From CAYVBJ01 sp964415185 (lineage in GTDB: Bacteria > Bacteroidota > Rhodothermia > Balneolales > Balneolaceae): a stretch of 50,175 nt of DNA. Below the pieces are notes generated by a model. That model saw only the letters and a program-made list of their open reading frames with translations, was not told the DNA's origin and made no database searches. The position numbers and the translations under genes were made by a program. Positions within the stretch are counted from its first letter, which is position 1. Each line of letters starts with the position of its first letter. Positions 16,387 through 24,826 of this stretch are shown here, one piece after another. Location: NCBI GenBank assembly GCA_964415185.1, contig CAYPZI010000010.1:1-50175 (forward strand), read 5' to 3'.

Positions 16387-17175
16387 TTAAAAAAAGAGCG
16401 CTTTTGATTTTTCATTCAGATTTTCTGCATCGAGTAAAATCAAAAAATCTATGGTTTTAAAATTTTTATCGATTGCCGGGGGGCTGCAGACAAGCGTACC
16501 CAATTCAAGATACAGCCGGAATAACGGTGGTATTTCAACTGCGGGCAAATCCCTGCTTTTATCTTCAGGGGAAATTTCACAAATATATTCTTCCGCAGTT
16601 TGAACAAAATAATCAGGATGATAATACTTATTCTCCGACAAGTACTTTTCTACTGCTGCTCCTTCGCATGGATCCTGGCTCATAACAGAACAGCATCCGA
16701 ATAGATATCTTTTGTTCATTTGCTTGATGTATTCTGCCAATCCCTTCCACATTAAAAACAACACTCTTCCATTTCTGTGCTCTTTTGCAATGCAAGCCCG
16801 CCCAAGTTCTACAGCGTCAGAGAGTACTTTCTGTGGTAATTCATTTAGCCTGAATTCTTCCGACGTGTAAAAACCTTCCCCCTTTTGTGCATGCTCTGAT
16901 GTTTGCATTCTGTAGGTCCCGATAATCCGGCCGGTTTCATTTTCAATTACAATTAAATGATCACATTGTTGATCATATTTATCGATATCCATTTTTAAAT
17001 CAAATGATTTCTGTAATCCTTCACCAAGTTCAAGATTGAAAACTTCAAATCTCAGTTTCAGAGCTGCGTTCAATTCGTTTTGATTACGGGCAAACCGTAC
17101 CGAATAGCGACTGCTTTTTATTATATTACTTTCAAATAAAGAAATAGGGCGTTTGCTTATTTTTTCTTTTATCAT
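16387..17175 (-). CDS. GNAT-family N-acyltransferase, OlsB-like (lyso-ornithine lipid synthesis)
   Basis: A 262-residue protein of the hemolysin-like GNAT family (Acetyltransf_5). Family blocks are LKLRFEVFNLELGEG (about 38-52), DQQCDHLIVIENETGRIIGTYR split around residue 75, VELGRACIAKEHRNGRVLFL (121-140) and the GCCSVMSQDP loop (160-169). OlsB transfers a 3-hydroxyacyl group from ACP to the alpha-amine of ornithine. With the downstream PlsC-like gene this forms the two-step ornithine lipid pathway. It is first gene of the three-gene minus-strand unit. An alternative is another amino-acid or hydroxy-acid acyl acceptor, such as glycine lipids in Bacteroidota, which use the same enzyme family (GlsB). 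Confidence 0.85.
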   Translation of the reverse strand: MIKEKISKRPISLFESNIIKSSRYSVRFARNQNELNAALKLRFEVFNLELGEGLQKSFDLKMDIDKYDQQCDHLIVIENETGRIIGTYRMQTSEHAQKGEGFYTSEEFRLNELPQKVLSDAVELGRACIAKEHRNGRVLFLMWKGLAEYIKQMNKRYLFGCCSVMSQDPCEGAAVEKYLSENKYYHPDYFVQTAEEYICEISPEDKSRDLPAVEIPPLFRLYLELGTLVCSPPAIDKNFKTIDFLILLDAENLNEKSKALFF

Positions 17176-17319
17176 AAGAAGTTATTGCTGTTACATTTAA
17201 AACAATCAAATTTTAAACATGAAATATCATCTTACTATAATTTTTCTGTTACGTCACGATTAATTTCAGGGGAATTAATTTTAGAATTATTTTTGTTAAA
17301 CCAAATCTATTCCAATCTT

Positions 17320-18120
17320 ATGTTATATAGTAAAAAATATTATAAAAATGAAGTTACTGATTGGGTAGTCTTTATCCATGGTGCGGGTGGATCCTCCTCC
17401 ATATGGTTTAAACAACTGAAAGAATTCAAAAAATATTTCAATTTATTGTTAGTCGATTTAAGAGGACACGGCCGTTCCGCTGGCATAATTGAAGATTACT
17501 ACAAAGAAAAATATACATTCAAAAGTATTAGTAACGATGTGCTTCGGGTTTTGGAGGATCATGATATAGGCAGAGCCCATTTTGTCGGGGTATCTTTGGG
17601 GACGATTATTATTCGTACCATTGCAGACATAAAACCCGAAATAGTTCAATCATCAGTTCTTTGCGGTGCAATTACACGATTGAATACAAGATCACGAATC
17701 CTGGTATGGCTTGGCCATACATTCAAAAAGGTTGTACCCTTTATGTGGCTATACAAACTATTTGCCTGGATTATACTTCCCAGGAAAAATCACCAGGAAA
17801 CAAGAACATTATTTATTCAAGATGCCAAAAAACTGGCGCAGAAGGAGTTCTTGAAATGGTTTCGACTCACCTATGATATCAATCCTCTCTTGAAGTATTT
17901 TAAAGAGCAGGAAATTAATGCGCCTACCCTTTACATAATGGGTAGCGAAGATCACATGTTTTTACCGCCGGTGAAGAAAATGATTCAGGATTCAAAAAAA
18001 AGCTATCTGCAAATTATTGAAAATTGCGGCCACGTTTGTAATGTGGAAAGACCGGACCAGTTTAATAAATATTCTATACAATTTCTAAGGGAACAATCTT
18101 ATTTGCACGAAACGGCTTAG
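17320..18120 (+). CDS. Alpha/beta hydrolase
   Basis: A 266-residue soluble alpha/beta hydrolase if started at ATG 17320. A TTG-initiated extension back to 17185 adds 45 residues without family similarity, so the shorter form is preferred. It has the oxyanion region FIHGAGG, LLVDLRGHGRS, a nucleophile elbow GVSLG, the acid Asp in GSEDHMFLPP and the base His in NCGHVCNVERP. All three triad positions are present, unlike the fusion protein at 13982. It is divergent from the ornithine-lipid-type operon. The substrate is unknown; esterase, thioesterase or haloperoxidase-like activities share this fold. Confidence 0.85.
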   Translation: MLYSKKYYKNEVTDWVVFIHGAGGSSSIWFKQLKEFKKYFNLLLVDLRGHGRSAGIIEDYYKEKYTFKSISNDVLRVLEDHDIGRAHFVGVSLGTIIIRTIADIKPEIVQSSVLCGAITRLNTRSRILVWLGHTFKKVVPFMWLYKLFAWIILPRKNHQETRTLFIQDAKKLAQKEFLKWFRLTYDINPLLKYFKEQEINAPTLYIMGSEDHMFLPPVKKMIQDSKKSYLQIIENCGHVCNVERPDQFNKYSIQFLREQSYLHETA

Positions 18121-18170
18121 ACTGCAATTCTCAGATCCGGGACTAATAGCAAGAAATAGAGTTTAAAAGT

Positions 18171-20096
18171 TTATTCCGGGCCGTTTTCGCCTATCTCCAT
18201 TCTCGATTCACGTATAATTCTCGACAGCCATGCATCCGATTGTTTCGAGTTTTGAATTTCGCGTGTGTAACGCAGCGCTTCATCAGGATTTTCAAAACCT
18301 GAATATGCAACAAAATAAAAACCAGATGCAGGGTTATACAGCATGTGGGCATTGTATCCCTCGGATTTAAATTTGTCGTAAAGCCTTACAGCATTTTCTC
18401 TGACAGTAAAGGAACCGCCAATGACATAAAACTCAAGGTTAGCATAATTGCCATCCATGTTTTCGGCAGTAACCGATTTCCAGGATTTTTCAAAATCAGA
18501 CAAATCTTTTTTATCTATATCTATTTGCTGTAATTCGTTTCTCCCTGTTGATTTCGGGACATCAACCGGTGGTAAAGCGTTTACTGTCCTTTCCCGGTTA
18601 TTGTTATCCGGAGCTGTTGTTTGATCTTCATTCCCTGATGTAAAAACATTGAGTTCGGCATCTTCGGTGTTTGAATCTTCCCGGCTTATAATTTCTGGTT
18701 GATCTTTCTCTTCTTTGTTTTTTTCATTTAGCTCATCAAGGGTTTCGAAAGCGTTATCATCAAACTCACTTCTGTGCCTTTCACGTTCTAAATCCAAAAG
18801 CTGCTGTTTTGATCTGAATGCCCTGTTCATTCGTTCAGGAAGCGGCTCTTCGAGCTCGGCTTCAAGCAGTACGATTAATTCAGCCTCCTGCTTGTCAATC
18901 GAGTTAAATCCAAAAAGGTATCTTAATCCGAAAAACCATGGCGGAAGGTCTTTCAAGATAGGAATTCCTCGTCGAACTTCAGTATGTTCCGTACGGTATA
19001 ATCCTGCAATAACAGCGCTTTCACCGTCGAGCAGCAAAACATTGGTAGTTGCCGTTTGTTTGTTAATTATGGTGCTAACAGGATCCGGCTGGGCAGAAGA
19101 TCTTTCTGTAGAAATTTCGAGATATATAAATGTAGTATCATCTTGTGATATCACGCGGGGAATAACTTCGAGTATGGTACCTGTACTAAAAAACTGGTCT
19201 GTAACATTTCCTGCAATATCCCTCTGCTTAATGGAAAAATCCTGGCCTACCTGAATCCTGCCGGCTTCTCCATCCATTACTTTTATAGATGGCGTAGCCA
19301 AAATTTGTCCCAGGTTATCTGCTTCAAATGCACTGAAAAGCGCCTGTACTTCTACACCTGCACCAATATCACCAAAATTAACAAGGGCATTAAAAACATT
19401 CTGAGAAACACTTTGCGCTCCTCTTGAATTAACGGATACAAAATGATTATCACCAAATTCCGTAGATGGAAGCTGTCCGGTGTCACCACCACCTCCTCCG
19501 CCTCCGCCACCGCCACCGCCGGATTGCTGGTCTCCAACAAAATCCTGGACGTTATCGGGAACGCGGCTGCTAAGTGTAGACCAGTCAACTCCTACTTCCT
19601 GCAGTGCTCTTTTATTTCCTTCGAAAAAAGTGGCATTAATTCTTACTTCACGGGTTTTCGTGGTTGCAAGAACTTCGTCGGGTACGCCGGCTGCCGAAGC
19701 AGTTTCCTGGCCTGATTCTCTTGCCTGAGCTTCATCCCGAGTCACAATTTCAATCATATCTTCTGTTTCGTAAGCTACAAGGTTTTGTACACGCAGAATA
19801 AAGTCCAGCGCATCACGCCAGTACATGGCAGGCAGTGATATTCCTATGGGGCCGGAATAGCCTGAGCGGTCAACCACAATTTTTCCCTGGAATTCCTGTG
19901 CAAATTGATTGATTATCTCAATCGCATCCGGAAAGGAGGTTCTCCTGTCAAATGAGATCATTTCTTCCGGGTTTGTGTATTCCCGGAATTCCTTTGGAAC
20001 ATCTCCCTGTTGAGCAGATGCCAAAGAAGTAATTCCCAATGTGAAAATGAGTATAATTAAAAGATTTCGTCTGTTTTTCATGATATTTTGTTTCAT
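18171..20096 (-). CDS. pilQ: Type IV pilus secretin (PilQ-like) with C-terminal SPOR domain
   Basis: A 641-residue outer-membrane secretin. It has a signal peptide (residues 7-29, ending ASAQQ), an N0/STN-like domain (~45-118) and a secretin pore domain (~150-415). The pore domain includes LATPSIKVMDGEAG and the end block GIPILKDLPPWFFGLRYLFG. Inside the secretin region is a run of 12 glycines (193-204). Residues ~420-545 are a charged linker, and residues ~553-625 form a SPOR domain (FYVIGGSF, FYFVAYSGF). SPOR domains bind denuded peptidoglycan, so I infer that this secretin anchors itself to septal or remodelled wall. N1 and AMIN domains of classical PilQ are not seen. It overlaps pilO/P by 4 bases and is last in the pilus operon. 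Confidence 0.92.
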   Translation of the reverse strand: MKQNIMKNRRNLLIILIFTLGITSLASAQQGDVPKEFREYTNPEEMISFDRRTSFPDAIEIINQFAQEFQGKIVVDRSGYSGPIGISLPAMYWRDALDFILRVQNLVAYETEDMIEIVTRDEAQARESGQETASAAGVPDEVLATTKTREVRINATFFEGNKRALQEVGVDWSTLSSRVPDNVQDFVGDQQSGGGGGGGGGGGGDTGQLPSTEFGDNHFVSVNSRGAQSVSQNVFNALVNFGDIGAGVEVQALFSAFEADNLGQILATPSIKVMDGEAGRIQVGQDFSIKQRDIAGNVTDQFFSTGTILEVIPRVISQDDTTFIYLEISTERSSAQPDPVSTIINKQTATTNVLLLDGESAVIAGLYRTEHTEVRRGIPILKDLPPWFFGLRYLFGFNSIDKQEAELIVLLEAELEEPLPERMNRAFRSKQQLLDLERERHRSEFDDNAFETLDELNEKNKEEKDQPEIISREDSNTEDAELNVFTSGNEDQTTAPDNNNRERTVNALPPVDVPKSTGRNELQQIDIDKKDLSDFEKSWKSVTAENMDGNYANLEFYVIGGSFTVRENAVRLYDKFKSEGYNAHMLYNPASGFYFVAYSGFENPDEALRYTREIQNSKQSDAWLSRIIRESRMEIGENGPE

Positions 20097-20944
20097 TGTT
20101 CAACCTCCAATGTGACCATCTCTACAATTCCACCTTTGTTTAGACGGAAAACTGCCTGACCTGTACGCAGGTCAATTTTTTCCAGATTACCCAGGAATAC
20201 AGGGTCGTTATTTTTTAATTGTACCATTCTTCCATTCTGATTAATCAGATAGACAGAGTTACCGGTAAGACCAACCAGCCTGCTGTTTTCGACATCAGTA
20301 AGGTTATCTTCGTTCGGTGGAATATCCCTGATCAGAGGGAAGAAAGGGTTTGAAAAATCTTCAATAGGCCGCAGGTATGCAAAAAATCCGGTTTTTTCAA
20401 GAGTCGACGTTCTGTCGTAAAAACTGCTTAGCTCAAAATTAAATGTAACCCGCGAATAATTATTCACTTCACCAACAGGAGTTATATTGATATTATTAAT
20501 TTTTTGCACTGCCTGGCTGTTTTCAATTCTGTTTATAAAATTAAAAGCAGATATATAATTTCCGGTTCCGTTTATGGATGCATTAATCACACCATACTTT
20601 TCATTTATGGTTGAGTCGTTAAAAACAAAGTTGAATTCGGGATTACTCAGTCCGGGTGACAAATCAATTAGGAATTCATAAACATTGTCCGGATTACTGG
20701 AAGAAAAAAGAGCCTTATCAAAATTTTCAACAAATTCCAGTGCAGCATCATATTGATTTTGTATTACAGGCAATTGCTCTGCAATTTCACTTTTTTGATT
20801 GTAATCCTGTTGCAGTTCACTCACTTTTTCATTGAGTTCATCAATTTCAGTTTTTTGTACTATATGAATGTAGCTGTAACCGGAGCCGACAATTGCAAAT
20901 AATACAACCAAAAGTATGATGGTATTTCTAATAGCGTATGACAT
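20093..20944 (-). CDS. PilO-PilP fusion, type IV pilus alignment subcomplex
   Basis: A 283-residue bitopic protein with a short cytoplasmic tail, a TM helix at about 8-26 and a coiled coil at ~30-62. A PilO-like ferredoxin-fold domain covers ~65-185. The C-terminal ~60 residues (about 222-283) resemble the PilP/GspC homology region (MVQLKNNDPVFLGNLEKIDLR split, then AVFRLNKGGIVEMV). In proteobacteria PilO and PilP are separate and link the inner-membrane platform to the secretin; here one chain seems to do both. It is translationally coupled to both neighbours (overlaps of 1 and 4 bases). The PilO assignment is supported by order and topology, while the PilP part is weaker. Confidence 0.75.
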   Translation of the reverse strand: MSYAIRNTIILLVVLFAIVGSGYSYIHIVQKTEIDELNEKVSELQQDYNQKSEIAEQLPVIQNQYDAALEFVENFDKALFSSSNPDNVYEFLIDLSPGLSNPEFNFVFNDSTINEKYGVINASINGTGNYISAFNFINRIENSQAVQKINNINITPVGEVNNYSRVTFNFELSSFYDRTSTLEKTGFFAYLRPIEDFSNPFFPLIRDIPPNEDNLTDVENSRLVGLTGNSVYLINQNGRMVQLKNNDPVFLGNLEKIDLRTGQAVFRLNKGGIVEMVTLEVEQ

Positions 20945-22635
20945 CAGTTTCCACCTCCGTTGGTTAAAGCTTCACGAACTTTCTGAAGATTTTCCGGTGA
21001 AAACACTGCCCTGTCCGGAACAACTTCTTTAATCATCATATTGAAGATGAAAACTTCTTTTTCCCTGATTTCATCTTTTCTGACATTCAGCAAAGTGACT
21101 TCACTGAATTGTTTGGCGAGCTGAGGAATACGGTTTCGGAAAAGGGATATGCCTTCAATCATAATGTTGTCATTAACCTGCCTGAAGTTTGTAATCCACA
21201 TACCTCCGATTTCATTGACTGCATTATTGAATTTATCAAGTGAAACCGTCCATCGAATGGTGCCCTGGCTCAGAGTATCCAGCAAGGTGATCTGTTCCTG
21301 GAGTTGAGCCAATTGCTCGGAAAGTTCGTTTGTTTGGTCGACAATTGGTTCAATCTGGGTAATTTGAGTTTCCAACCTTTGCGATTCATTGGTAAGAGAG
21401 TCAATCTCCTGCAGATTTTGCTGATAAAAGTAGTTCAGAATAATTGGGCTGATGCCAATCAGGAATAGCAATAAAAATCCGTGCCAGTGAAGTTTAAATA
21501 TTTTTTGCCTGTCAGCAATATATTTCGGCAGAAATGAAATTTGTGGATAAGCATCAGTACTGGTTTTTGAAGTGGCGGCAGCAATTCCGACTGCAGTAGT
21601 ATATGCAGGAAGAGCCAGCTTCAGTTTTTCGGGGCACTTATATTTCTCAGGGTTAAACTTGAAATTCTCTATTTCAAGATCGGGGAAATTCTTGTGGAAA
21701 AATTCAACTGCTTCATCTCCCAAAGTATTATTATAGATAATCAGCCTATCGAGTCCCGGTACTTCTCCGGTATCCAGTTGGAAAAGAATTTTTGAAAAGA
21801 TTGTATTAAGGAAACTTTTGCTATTAGTTCCCTCGTTTATGACCGGTGAAACCTGAAGTATTTGGCCTCCTAACATGAAAATCATACGGCACTTTTTCTC
21901 ACCGAATTTTAAAAGAGCCGTAATGTGTGTTTCATCAAGAGTGTAATTGTCTTTATAAAGCCCGATCATTGCAACTTCATCGGGAGTCACTTCATTTATA
22001 AAGAGCTTGCCATTGTACAAGTCATTTACACGAGTCACAAGATGAAGCCCGGCGGTTTCCTGGTCAATGGATGCAATCACAATGGAACCGTCGTCACGTA
22101 AATAAAATTGGTAATTGTTTTTATTTGGGGGCTCTCCGTAGATGGCCTGCAATTTATCTTCAACTAATTCAACAAGCTCTTTCTGCTTCAGCTTGGAATA
22201 GTCATTCTCTTTAATAAACTGAAAAATCGTATTCCCTGCCGGAACATTGATTCCTACATTGTGATTTTTTTCTGAAAGGTTTGAGAAATAGTTATACAAA
22301 ACCATTTCATTGGTTGACGGAACCTCCGTTTCATCAACAAGGTCGAATGAATCTTCTTCCGGTTCATCTGCATCCAATGATTCAAGATCCAAAACCGGTT
22401 CTTCTTCAGAATCGGAACTATCATCATCATCCAAACCGAAAATGGAATCCGCGTCAAAAGCGGAATCATCAATTGATACTTTTTCATCTTCAACCGACTC
22501 CTGGGTAAGTTCATTTACAAGTGTCAGTTTATCGAGGCTCAATATTTCAATCCCGGATTTAGAAGCCCGGATCTTGGCAAATTTTACAAGAGAGCCTTCA
22601 AAAGAAATTCCTATAAAGTCGCGATTCTTAAGCAT
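20944..22635 (-). CDS. PilM-PilN fusion, type IV pilus assembly platform
   Basis: A 563-residue protein. Residues 1-45 and ~110-365 have the layout of the actin-like PilM/GspL cytoplasmic domain, starting FIGISFEGSLVKFAKI. A highly acidic Asp/Glu/Ser insert at ~48-108 interrupts it. One TM helix lies at 385-403, followed by a coiled coil at ~405-457 (LTNESQRLETQITQIEP) and a PilN/GspL-type periplasmic ferredoxin-like domain (~460-540). Classical systems encode PilM and PilN separately and join them by a peptide contact; here they are one chain, as in GspL of type II secretion. Canonical phosphate-binding motifs of PilM are weak. It overlaps pilO/P by one base and starts 10 bases after pilT. 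Confidence 0.85.
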   Translation of the reverse strand: MLKNRDFIGISFEGSLVKFAKIRASKSGIEILSLDKLTLVNELTQESVEDEKVSIDDSAFDADSIFGLDDDDSSDSEEEPVLDLESLDADEPEEDSFDLVDETEVPSTNEMVLYNYFSNLSEKNHNVGINVPAGNTIFQFIKENDYSKLKQKELVELVEDKLQAIYGEPPNKNNYQFYLRDDGSIVIASIDQETAGLHLVTRVNDLYNGKLFINEVTPDEVAMIGLYKDNYTLDETHITALLKFGEKKCRMIFMLGGQILQVSPVINEGTNSKSFLNTIFSKILFQLDTGEVPGLDRLIIYNNTLGDEAVEFFHKNFPDLEIENFKFNPEKYKCPEKLKLALPAYTTAVGIAAATSKTSTDAYPQISFLPKYIADRQKIFKLHWHGFLLLFLIGISPIILNYFYQQNLQEIDSLTNESQRLETQITQIEPIVDQTNELSEQLAQLQEQITLLDTLSQGTIRWTVSLDKFNNAVNEIGGMWITNFRQVNDNIMIEGISLFRNRIPQLAKQFSEVTLLNVRKDEIREKEVFIFNMMIKEVVPDRAVFSPENLQKVREALTNGGGN

Positions 22636-22645
22636 TCAATCAGGG

Positions 22646-23890
22646 TTAGTGAATATCGCTCATTAACTGGACGATACGTTTTTTGTTATTGGCGTTATTA
22701 ACTGCTTCATCCTTTGTAATCCGGCCTTCATCATAGAGCCGTTTCAGGTCTTGTTCCATCGTAATCATTCCCATTTCGCTGCCTTCTGCCATCATCTGAT
22801 AGATTTCATTCACATTATTATTGCGAATAGCAGCCCTAACGGATGGTGTTGCAAGCAATACTTCTTTGGCAAGAACCAGCTTGCCGTCAACGGTAGGTAC
22901 AAGTTTTTGACTCATCACACAAGTCAGAACATCTGCTAACCTTGCTCTGACCCTTGCCTGTTCATCAACGGGAACTTCACCGAGAATACGCTCAATACTT
23001 TCCATTGCAGAAGAGGTATGCAGCGTACCAAATGTTTTGTGGCCGGAATCGGTAATTTCGAGTGCTGTCATAATTGTTTCAGGGTCCCGAAGCTCACCGA
23101 TCACGATGATGTCAGGATCCTGCCTGAGAGCCTGGATGGCACCTGATTTAAATGAAGGCACGTCCCTGCCAACTTCCCTATGACGCACAACAGACCGCAC
23201 AGGTTTATGAACCAATTCTACAGGAGATGCAATAATCACGATATGGGAATCAACCGTTCGGTTATTAGCGTCGATGATTGTGTCCAGTGTAGATGATTTA
23301 CCTGATCCTGTAATACCGGTTACAAGAGTTAATCCATATTTATAATACTTCAGGCTTAAAGCTTTCGCAACCTCGGGGTGGACTCCCAAACCTTTGAAGG
23401 GCCTGATTTCGGCATCAATTTTACGCATGTTCAGCGCAAGATGTTCAAGATCGAAATACATATCAGCCCTGTATCTTTGAACCTCGCCATTATCAAGTGG
23501 CACTGAATATGAAAAATCGAGGTTTCGGTCGTTAATTAATATTTCCCGCTGAGACGGCATGATAAGATTATGCAGCAACACATCCGTTTCCTGTTTGGTG
23601 AGCTCAAAGGCAGATGCCACGGGTGACTTTTTCCCGTATACCCTGTACCAGATTTTTCCGTCACATCCGGCACTTCCCAAGTCAATATCCGATGCATTAA
23701 GGCTTCTCATTTCTAAAAGAAACTCATCGAGCAGGTTTTTTAACTCAACTCTTTCATTGTCATTTATCGATTCGATAATTTCGCCCATCTTTTTGTGATA
23801 CTCCATTCCTCTTACAGATTTTGGTAATCTTTCAAGAATGGGCTGAGCCGTATCTTTAATAGGCTTTAATGATATTTGTCGTCCTTTCAT
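22646..23890 (-). CDS. pilT: PilT-like type IV pilus retraction ATPase
   Basis: A 414-residue PilT/VirB11-superfamily hexameric ATPase. Walker A is GITGSGKSS (192-200), Walker B with catalytic Glu is IVIGELRDPET (262-272, E265), and the His box is FGTLHTSSA (287-295). The RQDPD motif is at 256-260. An AIRNNN motif (354-359), the PilT C-terminal AIRNLI equivalent, is also present. The Asp box, normally EDPIE, reads ASPVE (221-225). The protein is ~60 residues longer than E. coli-type PilT, with an N-terminal extension. It is first of the contiguous pilT-MN-OP-Q run, and its ATG is preceded by a 408-base gap carrying the promoter. Confidence 0.92.
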   Translation of the reverse strand: MKGRQISLKPIKDTAQPILERLPKSVRGMEYHKKMGEIIESINDNERVELKNLLDEFLLEMRSLNASDIDLGSAGCDGKIWYRVYGKKSPVASAFELTKQETDVLLHNLIMPSQREILINDRNLDFSYSVPLDNGEVQRYRADMYFDLEHLALNMRKIDAEIRPFKGLGVHPEVAKALSLKYYKYGLTLVTGITGSGKSSTLDTIIDANNRTVDSHIVIIASPVELVHKPVRSVVRHREVGRDVPSFKSGAIQALRQDPDIIVIGELRDPETIMTALEITDSGHKTFGTLHTSSAMESIERILGEVPVDEQARVRARLADVLTCVMSQKLVPTVDGKLVLAKEVLLATPSVRAAIRNNNVNEIYQMMAEGSEMGMITMEQDLKRLYDEGRITKDEAVNNANNKKRIVQLMSDIH

Positions 23891-24298
23891 TTTATGGGTT
23901 TAATAGCCTGATTCCGATTAAGCCGTTTATTTATTTATCTCCGGGTGTTTAAAAAAGACTATTCAGCCGGCTAAATGTTACATTTTCATTACAAAAGACT
24001 GCAAATAATACTAAAATCCGTCACTATTCAACCGCTTTCACTGCTGGCTATGGGAAAAATAGTTAATAAAAAACAGAAGCTATCAGGTTTTAATCGTACT
24101 TCAGTCCTATTAATTGCAGCTGCCGAACATATCTTTGTAATAAACCTTTGTTTAAAAAACAGATTTGAGCAAACGGGATGATATGAACAGATTAAATGCA
24201 TCTATTATGACGTAAATCCAAGCCGATAAATAACAAAAACCTAAGCTGTAAAATGACTCTAATAATTACAGGAAAGTGTACGTAATTAGAATGAAAAA
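23891..24298. other. Intergenic gap inside the pilus locus, no gene seen
   Basis: An AT-rich 408-base gap between the cNMP-binding gene and pilT, presumably carrying the promoter for the pilT-to-pilQ run. A 68-codon plus-strand frame lies here but lacks any recognisable feature. Ten bases beyond the cNMP-gene stop is a 7-bp inverted repeat, TAATTAC / GTAATTA (24263-24288), without a T tract, so a weak terminator at most. Confidence 0.5.
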
Positions 24299-24802
24299 TC
24301 AAAACTTTCTTTCTTCAAGCAACTTCTTTTTTAAATGAAGCAGTTGCATATTCATATTTTGAATTTTATTCTGCTGTATTTCTATAATATTCTTGGTAAA
24401 AATATTAAATAATTTTTCAGGCCTTCGCCGAAAATAATTTAATACATCGTACCGCTCAAACTTGAGAAGTATGCAATCTTCATCTGCCGTAATCTTGGCC
24501 ATTCGGGTATGCTTGCTGAATAAAAATGTTTCTCCAAGAAAACTTCCGGCTTCGAGAGTTGCCAGCTCGATATTATCATGCCAGACACTTACTTTTCCAT
24601 CGGCCACCAGGAATGCCGAAGTAACATGATCATCTTCATCCAGCACCAGGTCTTCATTAACATATCTCTGTTCCTCGCCCATCTGCAGAAATGCAAGAAC
24701 ATCTTCATAGTGAAAGTTTTTTAGTAAATGCGGAGGTTCTTTAAGAAGCTTTCGCAGGTAACTGGGCATCATATCCATCGGTGGTCTGTATTTAAATTGC
24801 AT
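24299..24802 (-). CDS. Cyclic-nucleotide-binding (cNMP/CAP-fold) domain protein
   Basis: A 167-residue protein consisting of a single cNMP-binding beta-roll (~45-150) and a C-terminal helix (QQNKIQNMNMQLLHLKKKLLEE). The phosphate-binding cassette is readable as GSFLGETFLFSKHTRMAKI, with the conserved Glu and Arg, so ligand binding is plausible. There is no DNA-binding HTH, unlike Crp, so it should act by protein contact. It starts 24 bases after pilB, within the pilus locus. I infer a regulatory subunit that ties pilus assembly to a cyclic nucleotide. The ligand (cAMP, cGMP or a dinucleotide) cannot be told from sequence. Confidence 0.87.
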   Translation of the reverse strand: MQFKYRPPMDMMPSYLRKLLKEPPHLLKNFHYEDVLAFLQMGEEQRYVNEDLVLDEDDHVTSAFLVADGKVSVWHDNIELATLEAGSFLGETFLFSKHTRMAKITADEDCILLKFERYDVLNYFRRRPEKLFNIFTKNIIEIQQNKIQNMNMQLLHLKKKLLEERKF

Positions 24803-24826
24803 AACTAAACTCCATCAGCCATTTGG

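Noticed and set aside
17185..17319. 45-residue N-terminal extension of the alpha/beta hydrolase from a TTG
   Set aside because: The extension has no family similarity, and ATG 17320 gives a normal start just before the first beta strand.
19352..19728. Frames opposite the secretin, including a poly-proline protein
   Set aside because: The proline run is only the antisense reading of the GGN codons of the 12-glycine run in the secretin.
22254..22666. Ser-rich and Met-rich frames opposite the PilM-N acidic insert
   Set aside because: They are antisense or shifted readings of the repetitive GAN/TCN codons of the acidic insert; the M-N frame is continuous and coherent.
23975..24181. 68-codon plus-strand frame in the pilus locus gap
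   Set aside because: No domain, no ribosome site and no resemblance to a pilin or small regulator; it has no class III signal peptide.
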